The notes under the pieces were generated by a model. It was not told where the DNA came from. It did no database searches and saw only the letters and a program-made list of their open reading frames with translations. From the NCBI RefSeq assembly GCF_004027225.2, contig NC_044289.2, positions 8,721,761-8,785,760 on the forward strand: a stretch of 64,000 nucleotides of DNA, in the 5' to 3' direction. This stretch comes from Strigops habroptila. Its lineage: Eukaryota > Chordata > Aves > Psittaciformes > Psittacidae. This document shows positions 37,600-49,162 of this stretch, piece by piece. Positions within the stretch are counted from its first letter, which is position 1; every line of letters starts with the position of its first letter. The position numbers and the translations under genes are program-made.

Positions 37600-38530
37600 A
37601 TCACTGTACAGCCCCGCTCTTCACTTGCCCCTTCCACTCCAGGCCCTCTCCTCCGCTCTCCCCACAAGACCCCTGCAGGCACCCCGGGGGGGACGCCCCT
37701 GTCCCGCGGGCTGCGGAGCCGGTGCGGCCCGGGCCGGGCTCCTCCTCCCGGGGGCGGCCCCGGCAGCAGGTGGCTGCTCGGGAGCAGGAAGCTGCCACCG
37801 CTCGTCGCGCCGGTCCCCTCGTGTTCCGCCGCCGGGGCTCCCCGCCCGCAGCCCCGCCGTCGGGGGCAGCTGCGCCCGCCTCGGCGACCCCCGGGAGACC
37901 TTCTTGCTTGTTTTCCCTCTTTGTTCCCTCTTTTTGCCTCCCCTCTAACTCCTCTCCACTTGCACTGGGAAGGATACCGGCGGGCTTCGCGGCGCCGGTC
38001 GCACTTCGGGCTCCTTTCGCAGCCGGCCGGCCCCGGGCGCTGCCCCGCCGCTGCCGGGCGGGCTGAGGCTGCCATGAGCGCCGCCGCCCAGGCCCCGGAG
38101 CCCGACCCGCAGGAGGGGGGCCCTGGGCATGGCCCGGGTGCGGCCGGGGAGGGCAGCCCGCAGGAGGAGTTTGACTTCTCCATTCTCTTCGACTACGACT
38201 ACCTGAAGCCGATCGAAGGTTGGTGAGGAGCCGCCGCAGGAGCGGCCGCTGCTGCGCCCCGACGGGGCGGCGGAGCCGCCTCTGCCGGACCGAGCGGCTC
38301 CGGGGGCCGGGCCGGGCGCTGCCTGCGCCCTCCGGCAGCCCTTCGGAGGGCGGTGGAGAGCCGGGGTGCTGCCGGGGCCCAGCCCTGCCCGGGGCCAGCC
38401 CCGCCGCGTCCGCAGCCGGGCCTGTGCCTCGGCCTGGCTGCCGGCTCTGCCGGGTGCGGTGTGGTGCGGGGCCCGTGGTAGCCTGCAGGTGCTTGCGGAC
38501 GGGCACCAGCACTGGCGGCAAGGGGCTCCA
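37600..38530. promoter_or_regulatory. CpG island and promoter of canonical NFATC2 first exon
   Basis: CpG-dense region covering the canonical start codon, its upstream leader and about 300 bases of intron 1. No TATA box is visible. GC boxes (GGGCGG, CCCGCC-type) are frequent. The open frames of 340 and 234 codons on the minus strand here are stop-poor because of GC content, not genes. Confidence 0.75.
38074..38218 (+). CDS. NFATC2: NFATC2 canonical first coding exon
   Basis: The ATG follows GAGGCTGCC (G at -3). The exon encodes [16 protein letters not shown], then [20 protein letters not shown], and ends PIE plus one base at donor G|GTTGGT. The start aligns with the human start (MNAPERQP...). 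The frame stays open upstream of the ATG without another ATG, so this start is preferred. Confidence 0.94.
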
Positions 38531-41500
38531 TCGGATCATGGAGTATGTGAAAGCGGCCGTGGGGCCTTGCTGTGATGTACAGAGCCGTGCTCCCGGGTAT
38601 GAGAGTGCAGCTCGGCTGGTCACCTTCTGATTGTCATCGTTATGGTAGAGGGTGTTCTGGAAGCTCAGAAAGGCAGCGTGAGCACCGGGGTTAGGAGCCC
38701 CGGGGAATTAGTTACCCGCAATGAGTCTGACCATTCCGCTTGGATGGCAAGGAGCTGCGGAGATATAGTCTCCAGTTTGGTACCCAACGCTATAAGCTTA
38801 AATTAAATTTAAAAAAAAGGAAAGACTTGCTGACTGTTCTCCTAGTTTTCTATGTTTATGCAAGTCTGTGATACTAAAACCACTGTGAGAAGTGTTCCCA
38901 GACTTCCTAAATGATAATTCTGTTGATGATACTAAAAAGTGATACTTTCTGTTTGATAAAATACAGATTTGTGTAAAGCAGGCAAAGCCAAAAGACAGAA
39001 CCTAGAGGAAGGAATTGCTGGGATACTGTTTCCAAGATACATTGGTTTTGATTCTGCACAGTCAAGAGGTGGCATTTCTCTAGGGCATCTGAAGAAAGAG
39101 ATGTTGTGTTCCTAGGGGACAGGGCAGGAGGGAACATATTAGGCCTGAATCATGGTATCATTAGTGAAATGGAGAGTTGTTACTGAGTTTTATTCTTTGT
39201 ATACTTGTTTAAATATACAGGATGTGTACCAGCATCAAAGCTGAGTGAGGATGGTTAATGTCATCAAATGTACAGAGCTCAATTTTCTTTCAAGGTTTAA
39301 TGTAGATCAAGCCATGCTGAAATAAATCCATGATGGGTAGAGGTCAGTGATTTTTAATGAAAATGCATTAAATCTTAGTGAAAGCTTCAGATACTGGGTT
39401 GGGTTGGTTTGGGGTTTTTTTCCACATCTTCATAGTAGAGACTACTATTGTGAAGCCTTAAGTGGGAAGTGCCACAGAATATAACAGTACGTAGGTGGGG
39501 GGTAGAAATTTTAATCTTCAAACCACATAAATGCAGAGCCGTATATGCTTGTTGTAGAAGTAACTTCCTTCTTGAGCCTGCTTTCTCCACATTTGAGTGA
39601 CTGGAAACCATAATTAGTAGTAATTTTGTTTGTTCCAAAGATGGAAATCATTAGCATAAAAAAAAGAGAGATCACAACCATATATACTAGCATTGTAATC
39701 TGGAGAACATTCTCCCTCACTTTGAAAAGGCACCAGCTAGAGTCTGTAAGCAATCCAGCATACATCCGTGACCTTTAATGTACAAAAGATTAAAGCATGT
39801 TTACATGAGAACAGAAAATGTTCAAATCTTGAGAAAGGGCTTTATCCACATGCCGGTGGTAAATGATGCTCATTGTTCATGTGCAATTCTGGCCTTGTCT
39901 GAACTACAGTTGAGAAAACAAGTCCTTTTCAATGGAGGATTCAAAATGGAACCAAAACCATAGGGGTGTCTGTGGATCCCAGCACTTCAGTCTGGTTCCT
40001 GTATTCAAAGCCTGTTTGAAAGAGGCTCTGGTTTCCTCCATCCACTGCTCGTGACAAGTCCTGTAATAACAAATCTCTATAAACATGCTAAAAGTGATTT
40101 TTCAGGTTTTTTTTTTTAGTTAGTTTAAAAAAAAAAAGGAAATTCTGGAAATGGATTGGGATGAAAGTTTATTTCTGATAAATTTTTAAAAGGCTGGGAT
40201 TTGGCACTGTCCACCTAAGCTTGTGTTTTAAAAGTAGGATCTATATCACAACTCGTTGCTATGGAAATGCCAGAAATATCCTTACTGAAAGCAGTTGGCA
40301 TTCAGTAGTGCTTATGTGTGCCTGAGACAACAGGAACATGGACTGCCATAAAAGCAACAGGGGAAAAAAGAGTAAATAAAAAATCCTACAGTCAATATTA
40401 TTGATATCAGATATTCCTCTCTAAGCTAGCCATTTCCAAAAGGAGGAGTGCTGTACAAAGTGCCATTTTCCATGTGCCTTTTACTTCTACCCTTACTAGC
40501 CAGACTTCAGTTAGCTATCATCTTCTCAGCTTTTGCAAATGAGAAACATCTGCCTTGAGCAGAGTGAAATCAGAGGCATGCCCAGGTGAACAGGCTTTGG
40601 GAGGCTTGGGGAAAGCAGGTGTCCTGCGTTGTTAGGGTGAAACTGTGATTTCACTTGGGCATTGAAGATGTTTTCTGTCTCCTTTGAAATAAAAAGTGTT
40701 AAAGGCATTCCCTAGAGAGATGTGTGTGGAGGTTTTGCTGGTGGTATCCCAAGTTTTAGCTCATGTCAAACTTGATAGGTGCTGAATATCCTCGTTTATC
40801 AGTGGAAAAGATTGATAGAAAGTTAATGAGCATTTGAACTAGCTCCTACAAATAGGACTTCCAGATGAGTAAGTTCTGATAACTGCTTTGTGTATTATAC
40901 CATAATAACTGTTGTTGGCCACTATGAGAGGCAAAATACTGAAAAGCCAGACAACTGCTCTGCTTCAGCAGCTCATTTCATGTATTTTTGTGTTTGCTGT
41001 GGGATGATCCACTGATAGGTGAAGCTGCCACATAGTTTTTAATGTTTGAAGTTAACCCTTCTGAGAACTGATCCTCTGAGGTGTGCTTTGAAACTTAAAA
41101 TCTATACAAAACCCATCTTTAAGAATCTAGACACCCTCCTGCCCTAAGACAACAGGTAAGAATGGAAATGGGAAAGAGTATTTTCTTGTAGGCTCAAGCC
41201 TTTGCTGTAGCTCAGCAGGCCTTTACATTGCATCTGGTGATATGAATCTGCAAGCTCTATGTATGTGTAATAGAGGGGAAGCAGGGAGCAGCCATAAATA
41301 TTACTATTCCTCTAGATGCTTGTTTGTACATAGACAGGCTCCCAGGGATGTTGCCACGTCTTATAGGTGTCAAGCTCTGTATAATTTCCTTCATTCCTTC
41401 TTTTCCTTCCCAATGCAAAGCTATTAAAAGGAAAAAAATGCTTGCAGCCTGGTCCTGGTGACTGGCTTGCTAACACAGGAGGCAGTGTTCGGCAGTAGCC

Positions 41501-44500
41501 CTGCAGTGAAGAGACAAATATGCGCATGTAACAGAGAATACCAGATTTCACTCAGGAAACCAACTTTCACTTTGAGCTTCCAAGCAGCTAGTGTAAATAA
41601 CAGACGACTTGGCTCTTGAAAAATGCAAAAAGCTCTGGACTGGCCCCTTTAAGTGACAATAAGCAAATTCATTAAAAACCATTGACTCTCATGCAAATAA
41701 GGAACTCCGTTCAGATCCCAGGAGCTGCACTGCAGCAAACGGATGTGAGGTCAAAACCGAACTTCTCCCCGTGCCCTCCCTTGGCTATCTTGAGCTTTTC
41801 CTAGATGATGATTTGTAGAAACCCATTGGGGAATGCAGTTGCTCGGGTGATCTGTTGTTCCCTAATTTCATGCTAATTGGCAAGGTCACATTTGGCTGAC
41901 TGAAGGGCTTTGAAGTTACTGCTCAGTTTAACAAACAGCACAGGGTGGGCCCTTGCAAAGACGTGTGTGCACACACTGGTGTGTCCAGTCCAGCTTGGGG
42001 AGTCTCTGGAGCCCAGCAGGACCTGGCATGGGTTTTCCTTTCTGCCTTTCAGAGCTGTGTGAAAAGGAACTTTTGAATCAAAGGTGAAGTCCTTTGAAAC
42101 TTAAATCCCTTGATCTTTCTCAGCCGAGTTTTGTCTCTCCTTGCTTATGGGCACTCAGGGCAGCCCTGAAAGCACGTACCCACCTGGGGAGGCTGCCCAG
42201 CCAGCAGATGGGTTGGTGGAGCTGCCTGCAGCTTTCATGAGCCTGTCTGTAGGAGCTGGTTTGCTGTTAGTTTACAACACAGTAACATGCAGAGCCCTGC
42301 CTCCCTTCCCTATTGTAGGGAGAGATGGTCTCGTGAGCTAGTAACTGGTTAAGGCTATGGAAAAAGCGGGGAATAAGAGTTGACTGCTTGCGAAGGATGC
42401 TAGGGGCTTCAATGGTCGTGGGACTTGGGTGATGCAGGGGAATAGGCAGTTTGCTGACAGTAAAGCAGACTGAGAACATGAGAAGGTGCCAGTGTTGTCT
42501 GGGTGTGAAGCTCACTTTCTTTTAAGCCCCTGTCAAACAAGAAGGATCTTTTGGTACTGAATCAGAGGATGATTCAGCAGTGAAACCTCTGGCTGGGAAA
42601 TGCCTGGTTGAAGGGAGGCGGGGAAGTGATGTACTGCCTGTGCAGAGGGGTGTTTGGAGGAGCTGTGCTGGAACTGCTGTGCTGCTCACTGAAATGTCCA
42701 TCAGAAGAGCAGTGGAGAGGATGGTCCTTTGCTGGAGTATTTCAGTCTGTGTTCTGGGATGCAATATATGGGAACAGACGAACCCTTGAAGGTTCATCTT
42801 GAAGGTGGTGCACCTAAGGTGCAAAGCTGTGTGGATGCCGAGAGGTACCAAGGTTTCAAAGCAGATTCAGTTCTTAAAAAAGACCTTTACTAGGCTGATC
42901 CATCATTTAATTATTCTCTTGCAAGGGGATGCAATGGCCTCTCATCTCCTTGGGGAGCCCAGCTACTGGGTGGCTGGGCTGCTCCCTGCCGTCTCCAGAT
43001 GTGTGGCAGAGGGCCAGCCGTGTGTGGTCTGCTGCCCTCAGCTTCTGCCACCCTAACCATGCTCACTTTGGCAGCTCAGGGAGGAGCATGGGTATTGCTG
43101 GAGCCATCTGCCTGGAGCCATTCCTGTGCCCTGGGCTGCTCCACATTCCCACTGGTGTCTGAGGAGGGAAAGCACCTGGGCTGCAGGGGAGCAACCTCTT
43201 CTTGTCCTGTGTGCCTGTGTCCCACCTCTCAAAGGCAGGAGCTTGACGTTGTTTACAAAACCAAACTCCTGTGGTACTCACTTGGGGAAGCTGGGATGTT
43301 GGCTGTGGTCTGCTCCTTTCTCAAGCAGATTCCAAACACCACCCTGCCTTAGCCAAGTTGGCTGGGAATGGGGTATAGCTGGTCCCCTGCTATTGAAGCA
43401 AAAAGCAGAATTTCTCCCAATTTTGATGGAAGAACTGTTTATTTCTGGAGAGCAGCATTCGCCCCTTTTCCCTTCCCCAGTGAGGTCAGAGCCTTGCATT
43501 GTAGCATCACCGGCATTTCCATGGCTACAGACCTTGACGTTGCAGGCGTGGGCAATACTGCGCGGGACAGTGATTTCATTGTACCTCGAGCTCTGCAGGG
43601 CTGGGACTCTGTCAGGAGATCTCCCCAAACCCCTCAAGCCCCGGGTCCTGACGAAGCCGTGCCGATGAGTCAGGGCTGGCAGCCTCTCCCCTGCCCGAGA
43701 CGCAGCCTCAGCTTCTGGGCATCTCTACCTGGCGCGGTTCCCCTGGCTCTCTTCAAACGAGCCGAGGTTTTCTTGTCTGCAGTCTTGCCCACATTCCTGT
43801 GCCGCTGCCTGCTCTATTGATAACTTGCCATGTGGGGGGAAACTAAATATTTTTGCTCTACAGAAGGCTGTGGGTGTTGTCTGCTTGGCACAGGATGCCT
43901 GCCTCACTCGCTGCCTGCGAGCACTCCAGCTCTGCACAGCCCGTAGAGCACTGCCCAGGAGCGCTGTGTGAAGGCAAGGGCATGTTGCAGCTTGTTGTTG
44001 TGCGTCAACATTGTTATAAATATCTGGAACATGAATCCTCCAGGAGGGTGAATGCCAGGGATGAAAGTGCTCCTTTAAACACAGTATTTCAGGGAAAAGC
44101 AAAGGAGATTTAGGTTATCTAAACCCCAATTTTTAATTGGCAGGAAGTGGGCGTGGTGGCATCTGTTGTTATTCAGAACACTTTAAAAATTACATGTGCA
44201 CATACAAATATGTGTTTGCTTTTCCTGTACCCCTCAATACTAACTTACCCATGCTAGTTTTGCTCACAGTGTGTTGTGAGGAGTTTTAATTCTTTACCTC
44301 TTGAATGTGTATCTGGCATAGATAATGCGGTTTAACGTGTACAGTGAGAGCCGCTTTACTGTAGGTATGTTGAATGAGGAAGTGAAATGGTCACCTGTTC
44401 CTTGATGTGAAGCTGTTCAGAACTTTCCTGCAGTTGCTGGTCACTGTATAAACCCTGCCTCAAGTCCTGGCATGAAGCCTTGCTTGGCTTGATGCTGATT

Positions 44501-47500
44501 TTGCTCCCTTGCATCAGCTTAAATCAGAGTGTTTCTTCTAAAGGCAGTGAGAGTGATGTGTGTGGAGGGGTGTGTTGCTCTGTTGAGTCTGAAGGAGTGA
44601 TGAGTTTAATTCAAAGTGAATTGTAGCATCAGTATCTAGGCTCGATGCGTCAGAGTTTGAGTGATGTGAATGACGCACTGTTCCTTTGAATGCCAAAGCT
44701 CTGATATCCGAGATCAACAATGCTAAAAATACATTCGGCTCAGAATTCAAGTTACTCGTTGCTGTTTTCCCATCCCCAAAACAGCTGTGTGCTGGGATTA
44801 AAAGCCAGAGGGAACCTTAAGAAATCTGCAAGCTCGACTCTCCCATTCATCTCCCATCCCGTCACATAGACACTCTGTGTGTTGGTTTGTTTGGTCGGCT
44901 GTCAGGGATTCCTGCTAAACACAAAGGCTCAGCAGTTCCTGTTACCTTTTTTCTTTTTGTGGAGTTTTCTCCAGGTTGTGCAAAACATTGAGCCCAAGAA
45001 AGTAGTAGTCAAAAATCAGTGGAGGATTTTGCTTTAACACTAGGAAGCATTTAAAACTGAAAATGAAGAGACCCCCCTGAAATTAAATCATAATCTCTCT
45101 GTATGTGAAAGTTTTACTACAAACCTTGGCTACCTTTACAGAAAGCACAGTCAGCTCCTTCCTGGCTTTATGAACAACATTATTTGCTCATGGGAAATAC
45201 TGCCTCATGTAGTGTAGGAGTTAGAGAAAATGCTGGAACAGTTATTTAAATATTTAAATGAATCTCTGTCTATGAACCTACTGATGTGTGCCCAGGGGCG
45301 AGCAGATAGGCTGAATTAAACTGCAGAGCTGTTTCAGATATTTCCTGCTGGATACATTGAAATCTTTAAAACCGTATAAAAATCCTAATAATATTTTGAT
45401 GCTTTTGTATAATGACAAATATTATTCAGCTCCCAGGCTGGGGAAGCTACAGGAGCTGATGCACATTGAGGGCTCTCTCCCGGGAATTATAATACGTGAT
45501 ATTACCCTGCTCTTTCGGATGCTGCTGGCATTAAGCACCCAATGGGGTGCTGGGACAAGATGCTGGTGGGAATTCTGTGTTGCCTAGATGCATCCCTGTG
45601 CTCTACAACACGGGGATAGTTTGCAAGACTGAGAATCTCTGAAAATTGAGTATTTTCTGCATCAGGAGTAAGTGTTGCACTGAACACTTACCTGTTACTG
45701 TGTAATTTATAATCCCTCTCTGGCCAAAACTTTCCTTCAGCTGAAATTGGAAAGTGATTGCCTGTAACCATGGGGCTGGATCCTTTCTATCTCCTCCTCT
45801 CTTTTCTAACAAATATTTGTGAATGTGTTTTCTCATCTGGTGCTTTCTCATGTGAAACCTGTCACCAAAACTCATTGACACGATACAGGGCCAAACAAAT
45901 CATCACACAGAACTGACTTCTTAAATTAAGAGCTTGAGCTCAGCTTTGGTTTCATAAAGCCTTTTCTGGCTGGACTTTGCTGTGTAAGAAAAGCTCCCTT
46001 CACCAAAAGCTGTTCCTCAACTTTTTGGTTTTATATAGACCTCTTTGGAAGTGGTTTTGTGACGTGATGGTCTCAGTCCAGCTCCTAGTTGGCAAACGCT
46101 GACCAAAGTCACAACACCCCAATTGGCACTAAGTGGTATATTTGGCAGAAGGAGTAGGAAAGGCAGCATTGGAATGGATACAGAGGCCTAATCCTTCCGC
46201 ATGATACCTCTAGCTCAGGGCTCAAGTAGTTGGAGCCCGGCTGGGCAATGTGGAGGTGTTTGCAGTGCTTCTGTCCATGCTGCATCTGCTCTGAGCACTT
46301 GAGCTTCCCTGGCTGTTAATCCAGTACTTTTCACAAGCATTAATAGCAGTTAAAGAGAATTAAACAAATATTTACCTAATATCAGATCACAACCAGTTTA
46401 TAAATATGCATTTTTTTTAATCCATGATTGTTCGGCTTCTGTAATAATATTTATAGTCTTAAAGAGACCCTTCTTTTTCCAGAAGAACCGACTCCACATA
46501 AAACCAACAGCCCACCCTCTGGAGTTACATACGCTCATGATGTCCTGGACTGTGGCCTCAAGCCATGCCCCCTGCCTTTTTCTAGCCTTTCTGCAGATCC
46601 CATGGGCAGATATGGACAGCCAGATAGCATAGGGACAACACCTACACACCCTGCCAACGCTGCAGGGGCCTCTGCTCCGAGCCCTAGGATTGAAATTACT
46701 CCATATCATGAACTGATTCATTCAGGGGGTCCCTTCCGCAGCAGAGACACAGATGTTCTTTTGGTAGAACATCAGCCAAACTCAGCCACCACTAGCCCAA
46801 GGGTTACCCTGCCTGTCCCTGGCTTTGAGGGCTACAGAGAACCACTGTGTTTGAGCCCAGCTAGTAGCGGCTCCTCTGCAAGTTTCATTTCAGAGACAAA
46901 TGTATCTCCTTGCACATCACCATGTGTTTCACCAAATAATGGTCCTAGTGATGACCTTTGTCCACAGTTTCAAAACATCCATACTCATTATTCTCCTAGA
47001 ACCTCTCCAATAATGTCACCACGAACAAGCATCACGGAGGAAACCTGCTTGGGACGACATTCACCATCACCCTGTCCCAACTCAAGGTCTTCATCACCAG
47101 GTGCAAAACGGAGGTATTCTTGCACTGAGCTCTACAGTACTCAGCTGCCTTCCACTTCTCCACGACAGTCAAGGACCCCCTCTCCACAATCCTCTCCTCG
47201 CGTCCCCTTGAGAGAAGACAACTCTTCAGTTACTTACACGCAGTTGCCCAGCGCTCCGCTTTCCATGGATGCTATGAACAGCCTTCCTACGGATCCTTCC
47301 TGCGGTGTTCCCACAAAAATTTGGAAAACCAGCCCTGATCCTTCATCAATGCCTTCCCACAAAAACAGCATTCCATGTCACGTCTTTCAGACTGTTGACT
47401 TCCACGGGCCTTGCGAACAGGAAGACAGGAGAAACTCAGCCCCAGAATCAATTTTGTTGGTACCTCCATCCTGGACAAAGCAACTGGTGCCTGCAATACC

Positions 47501-49162
47501 AATCTGCAGGTATGTAATGCTTCTTGTGGCTGTGTGTTTTCTCATGGTGTGATGTCCTCTGTCATGTATGATGATCCCTAGGGAGTGTTTCCTTGGGCAG
47601 ATCCTGCTGCAGACCAAAGCTAAGTGCTCAGGGACAGCACTGGTTATTGTAAGCCCAATCCATTTTGATTCTGAGACATGAAAGAATCTGAGTTTGGAAG
47701 CAATATCATCAAACTGTTCATTGATAGCACAGCATATAACAAATGCAAATTTCCAGGTTATTTGTCTAAAAAGCAGATTGCAAACAGCCTTTGACAAAAG
47801 CTGGATGCTCTCATTCCATCCTGCTGCTTTTAAAGAAAATGGTTTGATCTCTTTTCTAAAGTCAGAGAATGTCTCACAAATTTCAGTCAAGGATGAAAAT
47901 ACTTTAAATATTTCCTGATTCAAAATAGAGCATGCTGCTCCAAGTCAGACTGAGCATTTGGTCAACCCCAAGTGACTTACTGTTGGTTGTTAATTTGTTA
48001 CTTGTCAGTTAACCCAAATCTCAGTCCTTGGCGCTACCCTCATCAGCTCCCTGCATTGACTGGCACTGGCGGCTGGACCCTGTGCTGTGTGTATCTGCCA
48101 GGATGGAGGTTGCCAAATATGTGACTCCACTTGCAGTCACCACTGGCACCCTGTCAGCCCTGCCATCCCACTCGGCAGCAAGGTTGTCCCCATGCTAATG
48201 TTACCCTGGGCTGCTCCAGACCTGCTGAACATAAATTGTGAGTGAAACAACAAGGGCTGTGACTGTCCTTGGCTTGTTAGATGGGTCCTGACAGCAGTTT
48301 GTACTCACAAGAGTTGTTTAAAATCCAGTGCAGGCTCTAGTTGGATATGTCAGTGTATGAATTTCATGTTATAAACTCTTGTATATTTTGGTAACAGTTA
48401 AGAATATTTAGCATTTCACTTGTGTGTATTTTAATATTTGTGGAAATCATAAGGATTATTAATTTACATAACTCGTAAGGATAAATGGAGTTACTATTTC
48501 ATGACGTATGTGAAATGTGATCTTTTTCCAGAAGAAAAGCTGTAAATATAGAGAGGACATGTTTTATCAGTGCTGTAATGCTATAGGGAAAGAGAGAATG
48601 TTACATCTCTTTTGCGGTATCAGAAATTCTGTGATCAAAGTTTAAGATGCATAGCAAAAGCTAGATAAAAGAGGGGGATCTTTGAAAAAATATAACTGCT
48701 CAGATATTTCTATGGAAGAGATAGAAATATTCTTTTCTCTTCTACAAGGAGATGGGCCCACAGAAATTAATCCTGAATTAATCCTGTATTAATAATCCTG
48801 TATTAATCCTGAATTTTGACAGAATTTGTAATCAAGTGTCAGCAGGATAGCATCTTCCCATTGAAGTGAACAGCAGACCCCTAAATGTTTCAATGAGGGC
48901 AGCCCTGGTGTGGCACCTGGAGGCAGGAAGGGTCAGGGCTGTGAGAAATCAAGTGCTAAAGCATTTCAGCTGGTGTGGTCTCTCTTTGCCCAGCCTGCCC
49001 GTGCAGTCGCTCCCACCCCTCGAGTGGCCACTCTCCAGCCAGTCTGGCTCCTACGAGCTGCGGATCGAGGTGCAGCCAAAGCCTCACCACCGGGCACACT
49101 ATGAGACGGAGGGAAGCAGGGGGGCTGTAAAGGCACCAACCGGAGGCCATCCCGTCGTCCAG
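38074..49162 (+). CDS. NFATC2: NFATC2 (NFAT1), N-terminal 447 residues, canonical isoform; continues beyond window
   Basis: Exons 38074-38218, 46483-47509 and 48994-49162 give 447 codons in one frame. NFATC2 is a cytosolic transcription factor that calcineurin dephosphorylates after Ca2+ entry, so that it enters the nucleus and, often with AP-1, drives cytokine and other genes. Motifs in order: acidic activation segment [12 protein letters not shown] (about residues 33-44); calcineurin docking PRIEIT (116-121); serine-rich region [14 protein letters not shown] (172-185); SP repeat [13 protein letters not shown] (219-231); basic nuclear-import patch GAKRRYS (255-261); a further SP block ([15 protein letters not shown], 274-288); second docking LLVPP (373-377); start of the Rel-homology domain with DNA-contact loop [11 protein letters not shown] (424-434). 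These match human NFATC2, not NFATC1/3/4. The rest of the Rel domain and the C-terminus lie to the right of the window. Confidence 0.97.
40255..40268 (+). promoter_or_regulatory. RFX X-box-like motif
   Basis: GTTGCTATGGAAAT differs from the X-box consensus GTTGCCATGGAAAC at two positions. Function is inferred from motif only. Confidence 0.35.
41640..41960. promoter_or_regulatory. Candidate cis-regulatory element in NFATC2 intron 1
   Basis: A dense group of factor-like sites: octamer ATGCAAAT (41691), homeodomain TAATTGG near 41874, nuclear-receptor half-site CAAGGTCA near 41881 and NFI-like TTGGC repeats. It reads like a conserved enhancer, but no alignment was available. Confidence 0.3.
43515..43528 (-). 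promoter_or_regulatory. RFX X-box-like motif
   Basis: On the minus strand GTAGCCATGGAAAT, two changes from GTTGCCATGGAAAC. An AP-1 site TGAGTCA lies 138 bases further on. Confidence 0.35.
46483..47509 (+). CDS. NFATC2: NFATC2 exon 2 (regulatory domain)
   Basis: The acceptor CTTTTTCCAG follows a good pyrimidine tract; the donor is CAG|GTATGT. This 1,027-base exon completes Glu49 and encodes almost the whole NFAT homology (regulatory) region. That includes PRIEIT, the serine-rich and SP motifs, GAKRRYS, RRNSAPE and LLVPP. It ends VPAIPIC plus two bases of Ser391. Confidence 0.96.
48539..48622 (+). repeat. Direct repeat copy A (upstream of NFATC2 exon 3)
   Basis: A 62-base block (48539-48600) matches 50248-50309 at 54 of 62 positions without gaps; seven of the eight differences are transitions. 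The next 22 bases match 50369-50390 at 20 of 22, where the other copy has about 59 extra bases between the blocks. Confidence 0.8.
48767..48815. repeat. Short AATCCTG tandem array
   Basis: Four imperfect units of the form TTAATCCTGAAT/TTAATCCTGTAT in about 49 bases; a small minisatellite within intron 2. Confidence 0.75.
48994..49162 (+). CDS. NFATC2: NFATC2 exon 3 (start of Rel-homology domain)
   Basis: The acceptor is CTTTGCCCAG and the donor CAG|GTAAGG. It encodes [32 protein letters not shown], the DNA-recognition loop [11 protein letters not shown] and [11 protein letters not shown]. The Rel-homology part is identical to human as far as I recall; the linker before LPPLEWPL appears one residue shorter. 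Confidence 0.96.

Larger units (their letters stand above)
38219..46482 (+). other. NFATC2 intron 1 (8.3 kb) with candidate regulatory stretches
   Basis: No exon found. Two RFX X-box-like palindromes (40255-40268, 43515-43528), an octamer ATGCAAAT (41691-41698) and an AP-1 site TGAGTCA (43666-43672) stand out. The 42.6-43.8 kb part is more GC-rich and has overlapping open frames of up to 180 codons on both strands without recognisable protein sequence. Confidence 0.6.
47510..48993 (+). other. NFATC2 intron 2
   Basis: A+T-rich, 1.5 kb. Holds one copy of a diverged direct repeat (48539-48622) and a short tandem array at about 48767-48815. Confidence 0.7.

Noticed and set aside
37921..38073. 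51-codon in-frame N-terminal extension of NFATC2
   Set aside because: The frame is open but contains no ATG upstream of 38074, and the conserved vertebrate start corresponds to 38074.
37601..38623. 340-codon open frame on the minus strand across the canonical NFATC2 first exon
   Set aside because: It lies in a CpG island where stop codons are rare by composition, is rich in Arg/Pro/Gly/Ala, overlaps a real conserved exon and shows no domain.
43126..43668. 180-codon plus-strand frame in NFATC2 intron 1
   Set aside because: No conserved motif, competing frames of similar size on both strands, and no exon-like boundaries.
47387..47923. 178-codon minus-strand frame
   Set aside because: It is antisense to the end of NFATC2 exon 2 and the following intron; the sequence matches nothing recognisable.
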